Program-made: the position numbers and the translations under genes
Origin: Firmicutes bacterium CAG:555
GTDB taxonomy: Bacteria > Bacillota > Clostridia > Oscillospirales > Oscillospiraceae
Assembly: GCA_000431075.1 (NCBI GenBank)
Contig: HF986872.1
Location: 14,018-30,589 of the forward strand
Reading direction: 5' to 3'
Length of the DNA: 16,572 nt
Notes under the pieces: model-generated
Told to the model about the DNA's origin: nothing
Seen by the model: the letters and a program-made list of their open reading frames with translations, nothing else
Databases searched by the model: none
Shown here: in pieces, positions 8,153 to 14,559 of the stretch
How positions within the stretch are numbered: the first letter of the stretch is position 1
Layout: the number at the start of each line of letters is the position of its first letter

Positions 8153-8182
8153 ATTTTACTGCGCCCGTATCCATGCTGTGAA
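8153..8182 (-). promoter_or_regulatory. Candidate promoter for the 59-aa membrane protein gene
   Basis: On the minus strand a -10 box TAAAAT (8153-8158) sits 18 nt from a weak -35 box TTCACA (8177-8182). A small inverted repeat (TGAGCC/GGCTCA, 8134-8148) follows in the leader and partly overlaps the ribosome binding site. Tentative. Confidence 0.4.
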
Positions 8183-8192
8183 TTACGGAAAC

Positions 8193-8228
8193 GCAAAAAG
8201 CTATGCACCGTTGTGCATAGCTTTTTGC
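8193..8228 (-). terminator. Rho-independent terminator after the deformylase gene
   Basis: Perfect 16-bp stem, arms 8193-8208 and 8213-8228 with a CGTT loop, containing a run of five A/T that serves as the U-tract. It begins directly after the stop codon of the peptide deformylase gene (8229-8231). Confidence 0.85.
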
Positions 8229-8639
8229 TTAGATGATGACCCCCTCGCAGTGGTCTATCTCGTGCTGTATTATCTCGGCGGTGAAACCCGTGAAGGTCTT
8301 GATGCGCTCCTGAAGCTTCTCGTTGAGCCAGCGCACCTTTATCGTGCGGTAGCGCCGAGCCTTGCGGGTGCCGTCAAGCGACAGGCAGCCCTCCTCGGCC
8401 TCATATGTGCCCGACTGCTTTATAATTTCGGGGTTGAGCATGACCTCAAATTTGCCCTCGTTGTCAAAGGCGATGATGCGCTTGCACACGCCGATCATGT
8501 TCGCCGCCATGCCCACGCAGCCGTCCTTGTGGGCGATGAGCGTGTCGAGAAGATCCTGCGCCGTGCCGAGATCCTCGGCACCCGCCGCCTCGGCCTTTTG
8601 AGCGAGAAATCCCTCGTCCCTGCAAATTTCACAAATCAT
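8229..8639 (-). CDS. def: Peptide deformylase
   Basis: 136 aa, the short deformylase form. It removes the N-formyl group from nascent proteins in the cytoplasm. The three family motifs are present: GCVGMAAN (40-47; the canonical glutamine that ends motif 1 is Asn47 here), EGCLSL (83-88; Cys85 is the metal ligand) and QHEIDH (125-130; His126 and His130 are metal ligands, Glu127 catalytic). The start is supported by AGGAG (complement of 8649-8653) 9 nt upstream. The gene stands alone, with its own candidate promoter and terminator. Short deformylases with Asn in motif 1 occur in Firmicutes, often as a second copy beside a canonical Def; whether this is the essential copy cannot be told here. 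Confidence 0.9.
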   Translation of the reverse strand: MICEICRDEGFLAQKAEAAGAEDLGTAQDLLDTLIAHKDGCVGMAANMIGVCKRIIAFDNEGKFEVMLNPEIIKQSGTYEAEEGCLSLDGTRKARRYRTIKVRWLNEKLQERIKTFTGFTAEIIQHEIDHCEGVII

Positions 8640-8662
8640 CGTTATCAGCTCCTATCACGCCC

Positions 8663-8692
8663 AGTTTACCACACACATCGGGGGGAAATCAA
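8663..8692 (-). promoter_or_regulatory. Candidate def promoter
   Basis: Minus-strand -35 TTGATT (8687-8692) and -10 TAAACT (8663-8668) separated by 18 nt, with TG upstream of the -10. It lies back to back with the promoter of the divergent hydrolase gene. Confidence 0.5.
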
Positions 8693-8693
8693 C

Positions 8694-8722
8694 TTGACAA
8701 GGGCGGCGGGGAAGTATATGCT
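8694..8722 (+). promoter_or_regulatory. Sigma-A-type promoter for the alpha/beta hydrolase gene
   Basis: Perfect -35 TTGACA (8694-8699), 17-nt spacer, -10 TATGCT (8717-8722). The ribosome binding site and ATG follow about 30 nt downstream. Confidence 0.7.
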
Positions 8723-8751
8723 GACCGAGGGTCGGAAGCAAGGAGGAAATT

Positions 8752-9348
8752 ATGAAAAACACAGCAGTATTGTACATTCACGGCAAGGGCGGCAATGCGG
8801 CCGAGGCCGAACACTACCGCAGCCTGCTTCCCGATGCCGAGGTCATCGGCTTTGACTACAGGGCGGAAACGCCGTGGGACGCAGCGCCGGAGTTTGCGGC
8901 GTTTGTTGCCGGGCTCGGACATGAGCACATCGTGCTGATAGCAAACAGCATCGGCGCATACTTTTCGATGAGCTCCGGTATCGCAGACAGCATCGAGCGG
9001 GCGTTTTTCGTCTCACCCATCGTGAGCATGGAAAAGCTCATCGAAAGCATGATGACATGGGCAAATGTCACCGAGCGACAGCTCGAAGCGGAAAAGACTA
9101 TCGAGACGGCGTTCGGCGAGACGCTGTCGTGGGACTACCTGAGCTATGTCCGGACGCACCCGATAGCTTGGGATGTACCGACGGAGATTCTGTACGGCGA
9201 AGCGGATCATTTGCAGTCGCCGGACACCGTGCGCAGCTTCGCCGAGGCGCACAACGCCGGCTTCACCGTCATGCCCGGCGGCGAGCATTGGTTTCACACC
9301 CCCGAGCAAATGCGATTTCTCGACGAATGGATGAAAGAACTCCTCTGA
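8752..9348 (+). CDS. Small alpha/beta hydrolase
   Basis: 198 aa cytoplasmic serine hydrolase. The fold is recognised from the N-terminal strand and oxyanion segment LYIHGKGG (7-14), the nucleophile elbow ANSIGA (64-69, Ser66; first position Ala-Asn instead of the usual Gly-x-Ser), the acid region LYGEADHLQ (Asp152) and the histidine in GGEHWFHT (His179). The cap region (about 92-140) is helical. Start supported by AGGAGG at 8741-8746, 5 nt before the ATG. The gene has its own promoter and terminator. Substrate unknown; the family includes esterases, thioesterases and RBBP9/YdeN-like hydrolases, and the short length fits the latter. Confidence 0.85.
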   Translation: MKNTAVLYIHGKGGNAAEAEHYRSLLPDAEVIGFDYRAETPWDAAPEFAAFVAGLGHEHIVLIANSIGAYFSMSSGIADSIERAFFVSPIVSMEKLIESMMTWANVTERQLEAEKTIETAFGETLSWDYLSYVRTHPIAWDVPTEILYGEADHLQSPDTVRSFAEAHNAGFTVMPGGEHWFHTPEQMRFLDEWMKELL

Positions 9349-9368
9349 ATTTCAGAGGAGTTCTTTCA
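9332..9368. terminator. Bidirectional terminator
   Basis: Near-perfect palindrome: arms of 18 nt (9332-9349 and 9351-9368) around a single central base, effectively a stem with a 3-5 nt loop. It covers the last codons of the hydrolase gene and lies just downstream of the convergent DUF1003 gene, so it can serve both. Confidence 0.75.
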
Positions 9369-9370
9369 AC

Positions 9371-9883
9371 TCAATTTTCGCGGCTATCCCCGTGCTTATC
9401 GCTATCGAGCTTCTTTTCAAGCGCCGACTGCTTTGCGAGGATGGCGTTTACCTTATCGTACAGATCCTCTATCATTATCTCGGTCTTGAGGTTGACTTTG
9501 TAGTCGTTCTCGGCACGGCGGCGGTCCTTCTCCTCCTGACGGTTCTGGCTCATCATGATAAGCGGTGCCTGGATGGCGGCAACGCAGGACAACACGAGGT
9601 TGAGCAGGATAAACGGGTACGGGTCGAACGCTTTTGCCGCCAGCACGGCGTTGACGACCATCCACAGTATCAGAACACCGGTGAATGCGAAGATGAACGC
9701 CCAGCTTCCGGCGAATTTCGCAATAGCGTCGGCGGCACGCTGACCGAAGGTGTACTTGGATTTGCCCGATTCGGGGCGGGCGGAAATTTTGCTGTCGGCA
9801 AGGAGATTCAAGACCTCCTCGTCTGTCATGTCGTGGCGAATGTCCTTGAGCACTTCCTTGAGAAGCTTCCTGTTTTCTTTCAT
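9371..9883 (-). CDS. DUF1003 family membrane protein
   Basis: 170 aa. An N-terminal cytoplasmic segment (1-58) precedes two transmembrane helices (about 60-80 and 88-109) that carry the DUF1003 signature: FDPYPFILLNLVLS (86-99) and AAIQAPLIMMSQNRQ (102-116), followed by DRRRAENDY and a charged coiled-coil-like tail. Function of the family is not established. The start ATG is preceded by AAAGGA, which lies inside the last codons of the upstream pucR-like gene; the two genes are 4 bp apart and are very probably co-transcribed and coupled. Confidence 0.87.
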   Translation of the reverse strand: MKENRKLLKEVLKDIRHDMTDEEVLNLLADSKISARPESGKSKYTFGQRAADAIAKFAGSWAFIFAFTGVLILWMVVNAVLAAKAFDPYPFILLNLVLSCVAAIQAPLIMMSQNRQEEKDRRRAENDYKVNLKTEIMIEDLYDKVNAILAKQSALEKKLDSDKHGDSREN

Positions 9884-9887
9884 GTTT

Positions 9888-11111
9888 TTATCCTTTCATA
9901 TCCGTCGGCGGCAGGAAATAATCCGCCCCTTTTTCTTCAAACAAAACCATCGATACGCCCAGCAGCAGCTGCGGCAGAGCATACGGCTCGTCCAGCGGCA
10001 AGGCGAAGTCCTCCTGCATCCGGCGAATGCGGTAGAGCACCGTGTTGCGGTGAGTGAACATTGCGTCGCAGGTGCGCTTTAATGACCTACTGCTGCACAG
10101 GTAATGGTACAGTGTTTCGCAATACTGCGTGCCCTTGTCCCTGTCGTGGTCGGCAAGAGCGCTTATCTGCGGCGGGATGAGGTCACGGCGGCACTCCAAG
10201 CTTTTTAGCATCAGCACGGTGCGAAGCTGCGCCACAGTGCAGACGCTGCCGCCGTGGAAGTCATCGCCCGTTATGAGCTCCAGCGCCTCATGCGCAGTTT
10301 TGTAGTGCTGCGGAAGCTCGTAGAGGTCGCCCAGCCCATCGGCGGCTATGATCTTCAAGCTGAACTCGTCTGCAAGCTCATTTAAGCCGCCGAGACTGTC
10401 GCCGTGTAGGAAAATAAACACATCGCCACGGAACAAAAAAGGGTGCGAGTCGGGGAAACGGGCGAGAATCTCCTCACGCAGGCGATGCTTGCCAATGTAG
10501 CGGTCGTGGTAGGCGGTGAGCTCAAACAGCGCAAAGCCCGTCGGGTGAAAATCGGCAAGATAGGTCGAAGCCGCCTGTAATCGGAAGTACGCCGCCGAGG
10601 AAAAGCCCTCGTCAAGCAGGTGCATGAGCACATCCTCGGCAGTCTCGAACGGCTTGTCCTGACGGCTCGTTTCAATAAAAAGCTGCTTTGCCAGCACGCT
10701 CTCGACCGTGCGCCATGTTTCCTCCGGCACCTGCTGCAGGTGCCCGTCGGTTTCAATACATATAAGGTAGCCGAGGCGCACACCGGCGCTTATGAGCGGC
10801 GAAAACCGCCGCCTGAACGGACTGCCGTCAAGGGTGAAAAAGTCCGCACGCCCCGCCGTCAGCGCCTCGCTGCGGCTCAACATGGCGCCGGCCTCGTAGC
10901 TTATCTCGCCGTTATTCACCGCCGTGCGGAAAAGCGTGTCCGAAAAGCCGAGCGGGCCGAAGTGCGACGAGACATGAAACGCATCGTCCACAACTAAGAT
11001 AGGGCAGCCCAAAAGCGTCCCTGCGTCCAAGGTGAGATCCTGCAGATCGTCAAGCGAGAAAAACTTCTCCAAAAGCGCCCATGTGCCCGATGCCTGTATC
11101 TGTTCCGGCAT
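9888..11111 (-). CDS. PucR family transcriptional regulator
   Basis: 407 aa from the ATG at 11111, chosen because AAAGGAG lies 7 nt upstream and a good promoter sits beyond it; the open frame continues upstream through the promoter, so the longer version is wrong. Residues about 25-150 look GAF-like (LLGCPILVVDDAFHVSSHFG, GVRLGYLICIE). The C-terminal helix-turn-helix of the PucR/CdaR type is at about 333-378 (TLYHYLCSSRSLKRTCDAMF, HRNTVLYRIRRMQ). Members respond to small metabolites, often purine, sugar-acid or amino-acid related, and commonly regulate adjacent genes. Here the co-transcribed neighbour is a DUF1003 protein and the divergent neighbour is hsp20, so the regulon is not evident. 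Confidence 0.87.
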   Translation of the reverse strand: MPEQIQASGTWALLEKFFSLDDLQDLTLDAGTLLGCPILVVDDAFHVSSHFGPLGFSDTLFRTAVNNGEISYEAGAMLSRSEALTAGRADFFTLDGSPFRRRFSPLISAGVRLGYLICIETDGHLQQVPEETWRTVESVLAKQLFIETSRQDKPFETAEDVLMHLLDEGFSSAAYFRLQAASTYLADFHPTGFALFELTAYHDRYIGKHRLREEILARFPDSHPFLFRGDVFIFLHGDSLGGLNELADEFSLKIIAADGLGDLYELPQHYKTAHEALELITGDDFHGGSVCTVAQLRTVLMLKSLECRRDLIPPQISALADHDRDKGTQYCETLYHYLCSSRSLKRTCDAMFTHRNTVLYRIRRMQEDFALPLDEPYALPQLLLGVSMVLFEEKGADYFLPPTDMKG

Positions 11112-11123
11112 ACAACCACTCCT

Positions 11124-11140
11124 TTGTGCTGTGAGCACAA
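11124..11140. promoter_or_regulatory. Candidate operator palindrome upstream of the pucR-like gene
   Basis: Perfect 7-bp inverted repeat TTGTGCT-GTG-AGCACAA between the -10 box and the start codon of the pucR-like gene, just downstream of the expected transcription start and abutting the ribosome binding site. Suggests autoregulation or a leader hairpin; unproven. Confidence 0.45.
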
Positions 11141-11154
11141 CAACATTTTGCTTT

Positions 11155-11183
11155 ATTATACTCCCGTACCGTTGCACTTTCAA
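11155..11183 (-). promoter_or_regulatory. Sigma-A-type promoter of the pucR-like gene
   Basis: On the minus strand: -35 TTGAAA (11178-11183), 17-nt spacer, perfect -10 TATAAT (11155-11160). It overlaps a candidate plus-strand promoter, giving a divergent promoter region. Confidence 0.7.
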
Positions 11184-11199
11184 GTCAAAAGAGTAAAAT
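11172..11199 (+). promoter_or_regulatory. Candidate promoter for the hsp20 leader
   Basis: -35 TTGCAC (11172-11177), 16-nt spacer, -10 TAAAAT (11194-11199). It overlaps the -35 region of the divergent pucR-like promoter. If used, hsp20 would have a leader of about 195 nt. No CIRCE element is visible. Confidence 0.45.
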
Positions 11200-11205
11200 C
11201 GTTTA

Positions 11206-11388
11206 CAGAAAGAAGGAAAGGGGATTTGAAAGTCCCCCCCAGAAAAGGCAGTGATTTGAGCTATGGGCATAAAATCAGAAACGCACATCAGAAGCTGATG
11301 TGTCGTTGACCGCATAATTTGAATGCGCTTGTGCGGTCGGAACATGCAGTGGCGCACCGCAACAGACTTAACTGATAGATTTTTGAAT
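11206..11388 (+). other. Structured leader region upstream of hsp20
   Basis: About 180 bp with no convincing gene but much potential RNA structure: a hairpin GGGGA/TCCCC starting near 11219; TGATTT/AAATCA around 11251-11278; a clean 8-bp stem with AAG loop (CACATCAG 11284-11291, CTGATGTG 11295-11302); and a segment TGCGGT (11332-11337) that can pair either with ACCGCA upstream (11309-11314) or with ACCGCA downstream (11356-11361). It may be a regulatory leader or thermosensor, or a separate small RNA. A possible 11-codon ORF starts at 11262 but lacks a good ribosome binding site. Confidence 0.4.
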
Positions 11389-11401
11389 GGAGTGAATTAT
11401 T

Positions 11402-11836
11402 ATGTTACCGAGAATTTACGGTGAAAACCTTTTTGATGATATTTTTGACGACAGCTTCTTTACCGGCCATGACCAGCTGTTCGGTAAGAACGGCAGAAAC
11501 CTCATGAAGACCGATGTCCGTGAGACCGACGATGCCAAGAGCTACCGCCTGTCCATCGATCTGCCGGGCTTTAAGAAGGACGAGATAGTCCTTGACCTCA
11601 AGGACGGCTACCTCACCGTCAGCGCCGCAAAGGGCCTTGACAAGGATGAGGAAGACAAGAAGGGCCGCATCATCCGCCAGGAGCGTTACGCAGGCGCACT
11701 GTCCCGCAGCTTCTATATCGGCGAGGTAAAGCCCGAGGATGTCAAGGCCACCTATGAGTCGGGCGTTCTGACCCTGCTCATCCCGAAGGCCGAAGAAAGC
11801 AAGGCCGAACCCGAGACGAGGATCACCATCGAGTGA
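11402..11836 (+). CDS. Hsp20/alpha-crystallin family small heat shock protein
   Basis: 144 aa. ATP-independent holdase chaperone of the cytoplasm that binds unfolding proteins in oligomers. The alpha-crystallin domain covers about 35-128: KTDVRETDDAKSYRLSIDLP at the start, LTVSA, RQERYAGALSRSFYI in the middle, and the closing GVLTLLIPK (121-129). The C-terminal tail contains ITIE, an I-x-I-type anchoring motif used for oligomer assembly. Start supported by GGAG (11389-11392) 9 nt upstream. Monocistronic, with a structured leader upstream and a terminator overlapping the stop codon. Usual length for clostridial Hsp18/Hsp20. Confidence 0.93.
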   Translation: MLPRIYGENLFDDIFDDSFFTGHDQLFGKNGRNLMKTDVRETDDAKSYRLSIDLPGFKKDEIVLDLKDGYLTVSAAKGLDKDEEDKKGRIIRQERYAGALSRSFYIGEVKPEDVKATYESGVLTLLIPKAEESKAEPETRITIE

Positions 11837-11846
11837 TCCTCGTTTT
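11816..11846 (+). terminator. Rho-independent terminator of hsp20
   Basis: 11-bp stem (11816-11826 and 11833-11843), 6-nt loop, followed by TTTT. The stop codon TGA (11834-11836) lies within the right arm. Confidence 0.75.
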
Positions 11847-11903
11847 GCTCTTAAACGGTTGAAAAGAGTGCTGAGGTATGGAGGCCAGGAGAAATGTTAA
11901 CAT

Positions 11904-12128
11904 ATGGACGAGCCTGCAGATGGTGCCGGCTGGCACTTCCATTACCTGAGCCATGATAAGACCCAGGGCGGTCATATTCTCGGGCTGTCGGCCGACGAGC
12001 TGAGCGCAAGGCTCAACAAGGTCGAGCGCTTTGAGCTGACCCTGCCGACAAATCCCGAGTTTGCAGCCCGTGATCTGTGCGAGGATCTGAGCGCCAAGAC
12101 CGCCGCTGTCGAAGGCGTGAAAAAGTAA
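11904..12128 (+). pseudogene. C-terminal remnant of acetolactate decarboxylase
   Basis: 74 aa matching the last third of acetolactate decarboxylase (AlsD/BudA), which makes acetoin from acetolactate. The diagnostic part is WHFHYLSHDKTQGGHILG: His11, His13 and His24 have the same spacing (2 and 11) as the three zinc-binding histidines of the family. The enzyme is normally about 240-260 aa; the N-terminal two thirds, which supply the remaining active-site Glu and Arg residues, are absent, and an in-frame stop (TAA 11898-11900) lies two codons before the ATG. An AGGAG at 11887-11891 is 12 nt from the ATG, so a short peptide might still be made, but catalysis is not expected. A minimal standalone protein is a less likely alternative. 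Confidence 0.7.
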
Positions 12129-12151
12129 AGTCTAAACAACAAACCGGCGTG

Positions 12152-12183
12152 ACGGCGTGTGCGATTTGCACACGCCGTTTTTT
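12152..12183 (+). terminator. Rho-independent terminator
   Basis: 11-bp GC-rich stem (12152-12162 and 12168-12178), loop GATTT, followed by six T. It closes the acetolactate decarboxylase remnant and separates it from the helicase promoter. Confidence 0.88.
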
Positions 12184-12204
12184 GCTGCCTTAAAAATCTC
12201 CGCC

Positions 12205-12236
12205 CCGTTGCAGCGCATGACAAAATATGCTATCAT
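12205..12236 (+). repeat. 32-bp promoter repeat, copy 1 (helicase promoter)
   Basis: Contains -35 TTGCAG (12208-12213), 17-nt spacer and -10 TATCAT (12231-12236). Identical at 31 of 32 positions to 14442-14473; the only difference is G at 12213 versus A at 14450. It lies about 44 bp before the SNF2 helicase start codon and is its likely promoter. Confidence 0.8.
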
Positions 12237-12279
12237 ATCAGCAGATAAGCTATTTTTCTTCAAAAACGGAGGCACAATT

Positions 12280-14433
12280 ATGGCACGACCGTTCAGTTCG
12301 GATGAGGCTAAACGACTGTTACAAATACACCACGATACGCTTAAAATGCTGCGAGAGGGAGAAGCGTCTGAAAACGAGTACCGTGAAAAGGTCAAGGCGG
12401 CAGCGGATGCAATCGTTGCGCAGGGCGTGTTAAATGTGCTCAAAGAGGCTCCTGTCGAGGAACTCGGCCGCAGCAAACGGGGACTTCGTGTAAAGGCACT
12501 TAGGGAACACGGATATAACACCGTTGCGGATGTTGCAGCGGCATCGGTTCATTCGCTCGCATCCGTCTACGGCATCAGCGAGGACACCGCCTATTCGATA
12601 AAAGGCATCGCAAACGGAATGGCGGCTGAAGCGAGGAAGGGCGTAAAGATAAGCCTGAGCTCGGATAACCGCACAAAGGAAGCCACCGCTCTTATTTTGG
12701 CGCTTTTTCAGTACCGCCGCAGCATACCGGCTGCGGATAAGTGCCATGCGCTGCTGACGGCAAATGCGAAAAAGATAAAGTACGCCGAGGAGGATCTGAA
12801 CGCAGCCCGAGGTAGCGTGAAGTGGCTGTTTTCCTCAAAGGCGAAAAAGCAGAAGGCGGTCGAAGCATTCGATATGCTTTCCGCATTGCAGGGTGGCGAT
12901 TACGGCAGCCAAGCCGAGGCACTGTTTGCCGAACTGGATGCGATCGAGAGAAGCCGTGGCAGCGATGCGTGGCAGGCGTTTTCGGAAAACCCAATCCGTT
13001 TCACAAACGATTTGGAGGACATTGACCCCAGTGTGCTCGGAAACGATGACTCGGTGTACGGGCTTCCCGAGGATCTCGCAAGGGAGATACAGGAGGAGTG
13101 CTTCTTCCCGGAGGGCTTGCTCTGCGATCTGCGAAAATATCAGATGTGGGGCGTAAAATATGCTCTTCATCAGGAACGCATACTTCTCGGCGATGAGATG
13201 GGCTTAGGAAAAACCGTTCAGGCGATAGCGACCATGGTGTCTCTACGAAATACGGGAGGAACGCATTTTATGGTCGTTTGTCCGGCGAGCGTTTTGGCAA
13301 ACTGGTGCCGTGAAATACGGAAGATGAGCCTTTTGAGCGTGACCAAAATACACGGCGCAGGGAGAAGATCGGCGTTCGAGGCATGGCTAAAAACCGGCGG
13401 TGTTGCCGTGACCACATACGAGACGACGGCTTATCTTGGTTTGCCGTTTGACTTTAAGTTCAAAATGCTTGTCGTAGATGAAGCGCACTACATAAAGAAC
13501 CCCGAGGCACGGCGCAGCGAGAATGTCAGAAATATCAGTCTGCACGCAGAGCGCCTGATGTTCATGACCGGCACGGCGCTTGAAAATAAGGTCGATGAGA
13601 TGATAAATCTGATACGAATCCTGCAGCCAAATGTTGCACGGCAGGTGCAGGGCTTGGCCTTCATGTCGGCAGCTCCGCAGTTCAGAATGGCCGTTGCGCC
13701 GGTGTACTACAGAAGAAAACGGGAGGATGTTTTGACCGAACTGCCGGATCTCATCGAGAGCGAGGAATGGTGCGCCATGGGCTACGAGGAGGAGATGGCC
13801 TACGAGCAGGCGGTCATGTCCAAAAACTTCGCCGAGGCTAGGCGTGTGTCGTGGAATGTTGACGATATCAGAGCGTCCTCGAAGGCTGCACGCCTTGTCG
13901 AGCTTGTAAACGAGGCTGCGTCAGAGGGAAGAAAGGTGATAGTTTTCTCGTTCTTCCTTGATACGATCCGCAAGGTGTCCATGCTGCTTGGGAGCAGATG
14001 TATAGGGCCGATAAACGGCTCGGTTGCCCCGCAGCGCAGGCAGGAAATAATCGATGAGTTTGACAATGCTCCGGCCGGCTCTGTTCTTGTCGCTCAGATA
14101 CAGTCCGGGGGAACGGGACTGAATATCCAGTCTGCAAGCGTGGTCATAATTTGCGAGCCGCAGTTCAAACCGTCCATCGAAAATCAGGCGATAGCCCGTG
14201 CGCACCGCATGGGACAGCATAGAGATGTTTTGGTGTATAGGCTCCTGTGTGAAAACACGGTCGATGAAAAGATGCTGGAGCTTCTAGCAACCAAGCAGGC
14301 TGAATTTGATGCTTTTGCAGACAAATCGGCCGCTGCAATGCAAACTCCGGAGCTGGATGACCGAAGCTTTGGAGAGATCATCAAAGAAGAGATCGACAGG
14401 ATAAACGCAAAATACAAGACGAGCGCAGAATAA
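12280..14433 (+). CDS. SNF2-family DEAD/DEAH-like helicase/ATPase with N-terminal helix-hairpin-helix-like segment
   Basis: 717 aa from the ATG at 12280, chosen because GGAGG (12268-12272) is 7 nt upstream and promoter copy 1 precedes it; the open frame runs back into the preceding terminator. Residues about 1-250 are accessory; 66-115 (LRVKALREHGYNTVADVAAA, VYGISEDTAYSIKGIANGM) look like a helix-hairpin-helix DNA-binding unit. The SNF2 ATPase core follows: motif I GDEMGLGKT (304-312), Ia VVCPASVLANW, motif II DEAH (400-403), motif III TGTALENK (430-437), then the second RecA lobe with motif V QSGGTGLNI (608-616) and motif VI QAIARAHRMGQ (636-646). Such proteins translocate on double-stranded DNA and remodel protein-DNA complexes; bacterial copies occur in RapA-like, restriction and anti-phage contexts. 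No methylase, nuclease or other defence partner is next to it. The gene seems less GC-rich at third positions than its neighbours, suggesting transfer. Confidence 0.9.
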   Translation: MARPFSSDEAKRLLQIHHDTLKMLREGEASENEYREKVKAAADAIVAQGVLNVLKEAPVEELGRSKRGLRVKALREHGYNTVADVAAASVHSLASVYGISEDTAYSIKGIANGMAAEARKGVKISLSSDNRTKEATALILALFQYRRSIPAADKCHALLTANAKKIKYAEEDLNAARGSVKWLFSSKAKKQKAVEAFDMLSALQGGDYGSQAEALFAELDAIERSRGSDAWQAFSENPIRFTNDLEDIDPSVLGNDDSVYGLPEDLAREIQEECFFPEGLLCDLRKYQMWGVKYALHQERILLGDEMGLGKTVQAIATMVSLRNTGGTHFMVVCPASVLANWCREIRKMSLLSVTKIHGAGRRSAFEAWLKTGGVAVTTYETTAYLGLPFDFKFKMLVVDEAHYIKNPEARRSENVRNISLHAERLMFMTGTALENKVDEMINLIRILQPNVARQVQGLAFMSAAPQFRMAVAPVYYRRKREDVLTELPDLIESEEWCAMGYEEEMAYEQAVMSKNFAEARRVSWNVDDIRASSKAARLVELVNEAASEGRKVIVFSFFLDTIRKVSMLLGSRCIGPINGSVAPQRRQEIIDEFDNAPAGSVLVAQIQSGGTGLNIQSASVVIICEPQFKPSIENQAIARAHRMGQHRDVLVYRLLCENTVDEKMLELLATKQAEFDAFADKSAAAMQTPELDDRSFGEIIKEEIDRINAKYKTSAE

Positions 14434-14441
14434 TGCGCACG

Positions 14442-14473
14442 CCGTTGCAACGCATGACAAAATATGCTATCAT
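14442..14473 (+). repeat. 32-bp promoter repeat, copy 2 (ArsC-like gene promoter)
   Basis: Contains -35 TTGCAA (14445-14450), 17-nt spacer and -10 TATCAT (14468-14473). Second copy of the sequence at 12205-12236. It begins 8 bp after the helicase stop codon and drives the ArsC-like gene. Downstream, a small hairpin (TCGCCG 14498-14503 / CGGCGA 14509-14514) lies in the leader. Confidence 0.8.
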
Positions 14474-14559
14474 GGAGAAAAACGGTGTCAAAGCATTTCG
14501 CCGCACCTCGGCGATTACATCAAGGCTTAAAATACTTGGAATGAAATAGGAGAAAAAAC

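Noticed and set aside
11120..11200. CIRCE (HrcA) or CtsR operator before hsp20
   Set aside because: No TTAGCACTC-N9-GAGTGCTAA element is present, and the AGTCAAA near 11183 has no properly spaced second half for CtsR.
11112..11357. Longer N-terminus for the pucR-like protein
   Set aside because: It would translate through a consensus promoter (11155-11183) and has no family resemblance; the ATG at 11111 has AAAGGAG at good spacing.
12157..12279. Longer N-terminus for the SNF2 protein
   Set aside because: It would start inside a terminator hairpin and run through the promoter repeat; GGAGG precedes the ATG at 12280.
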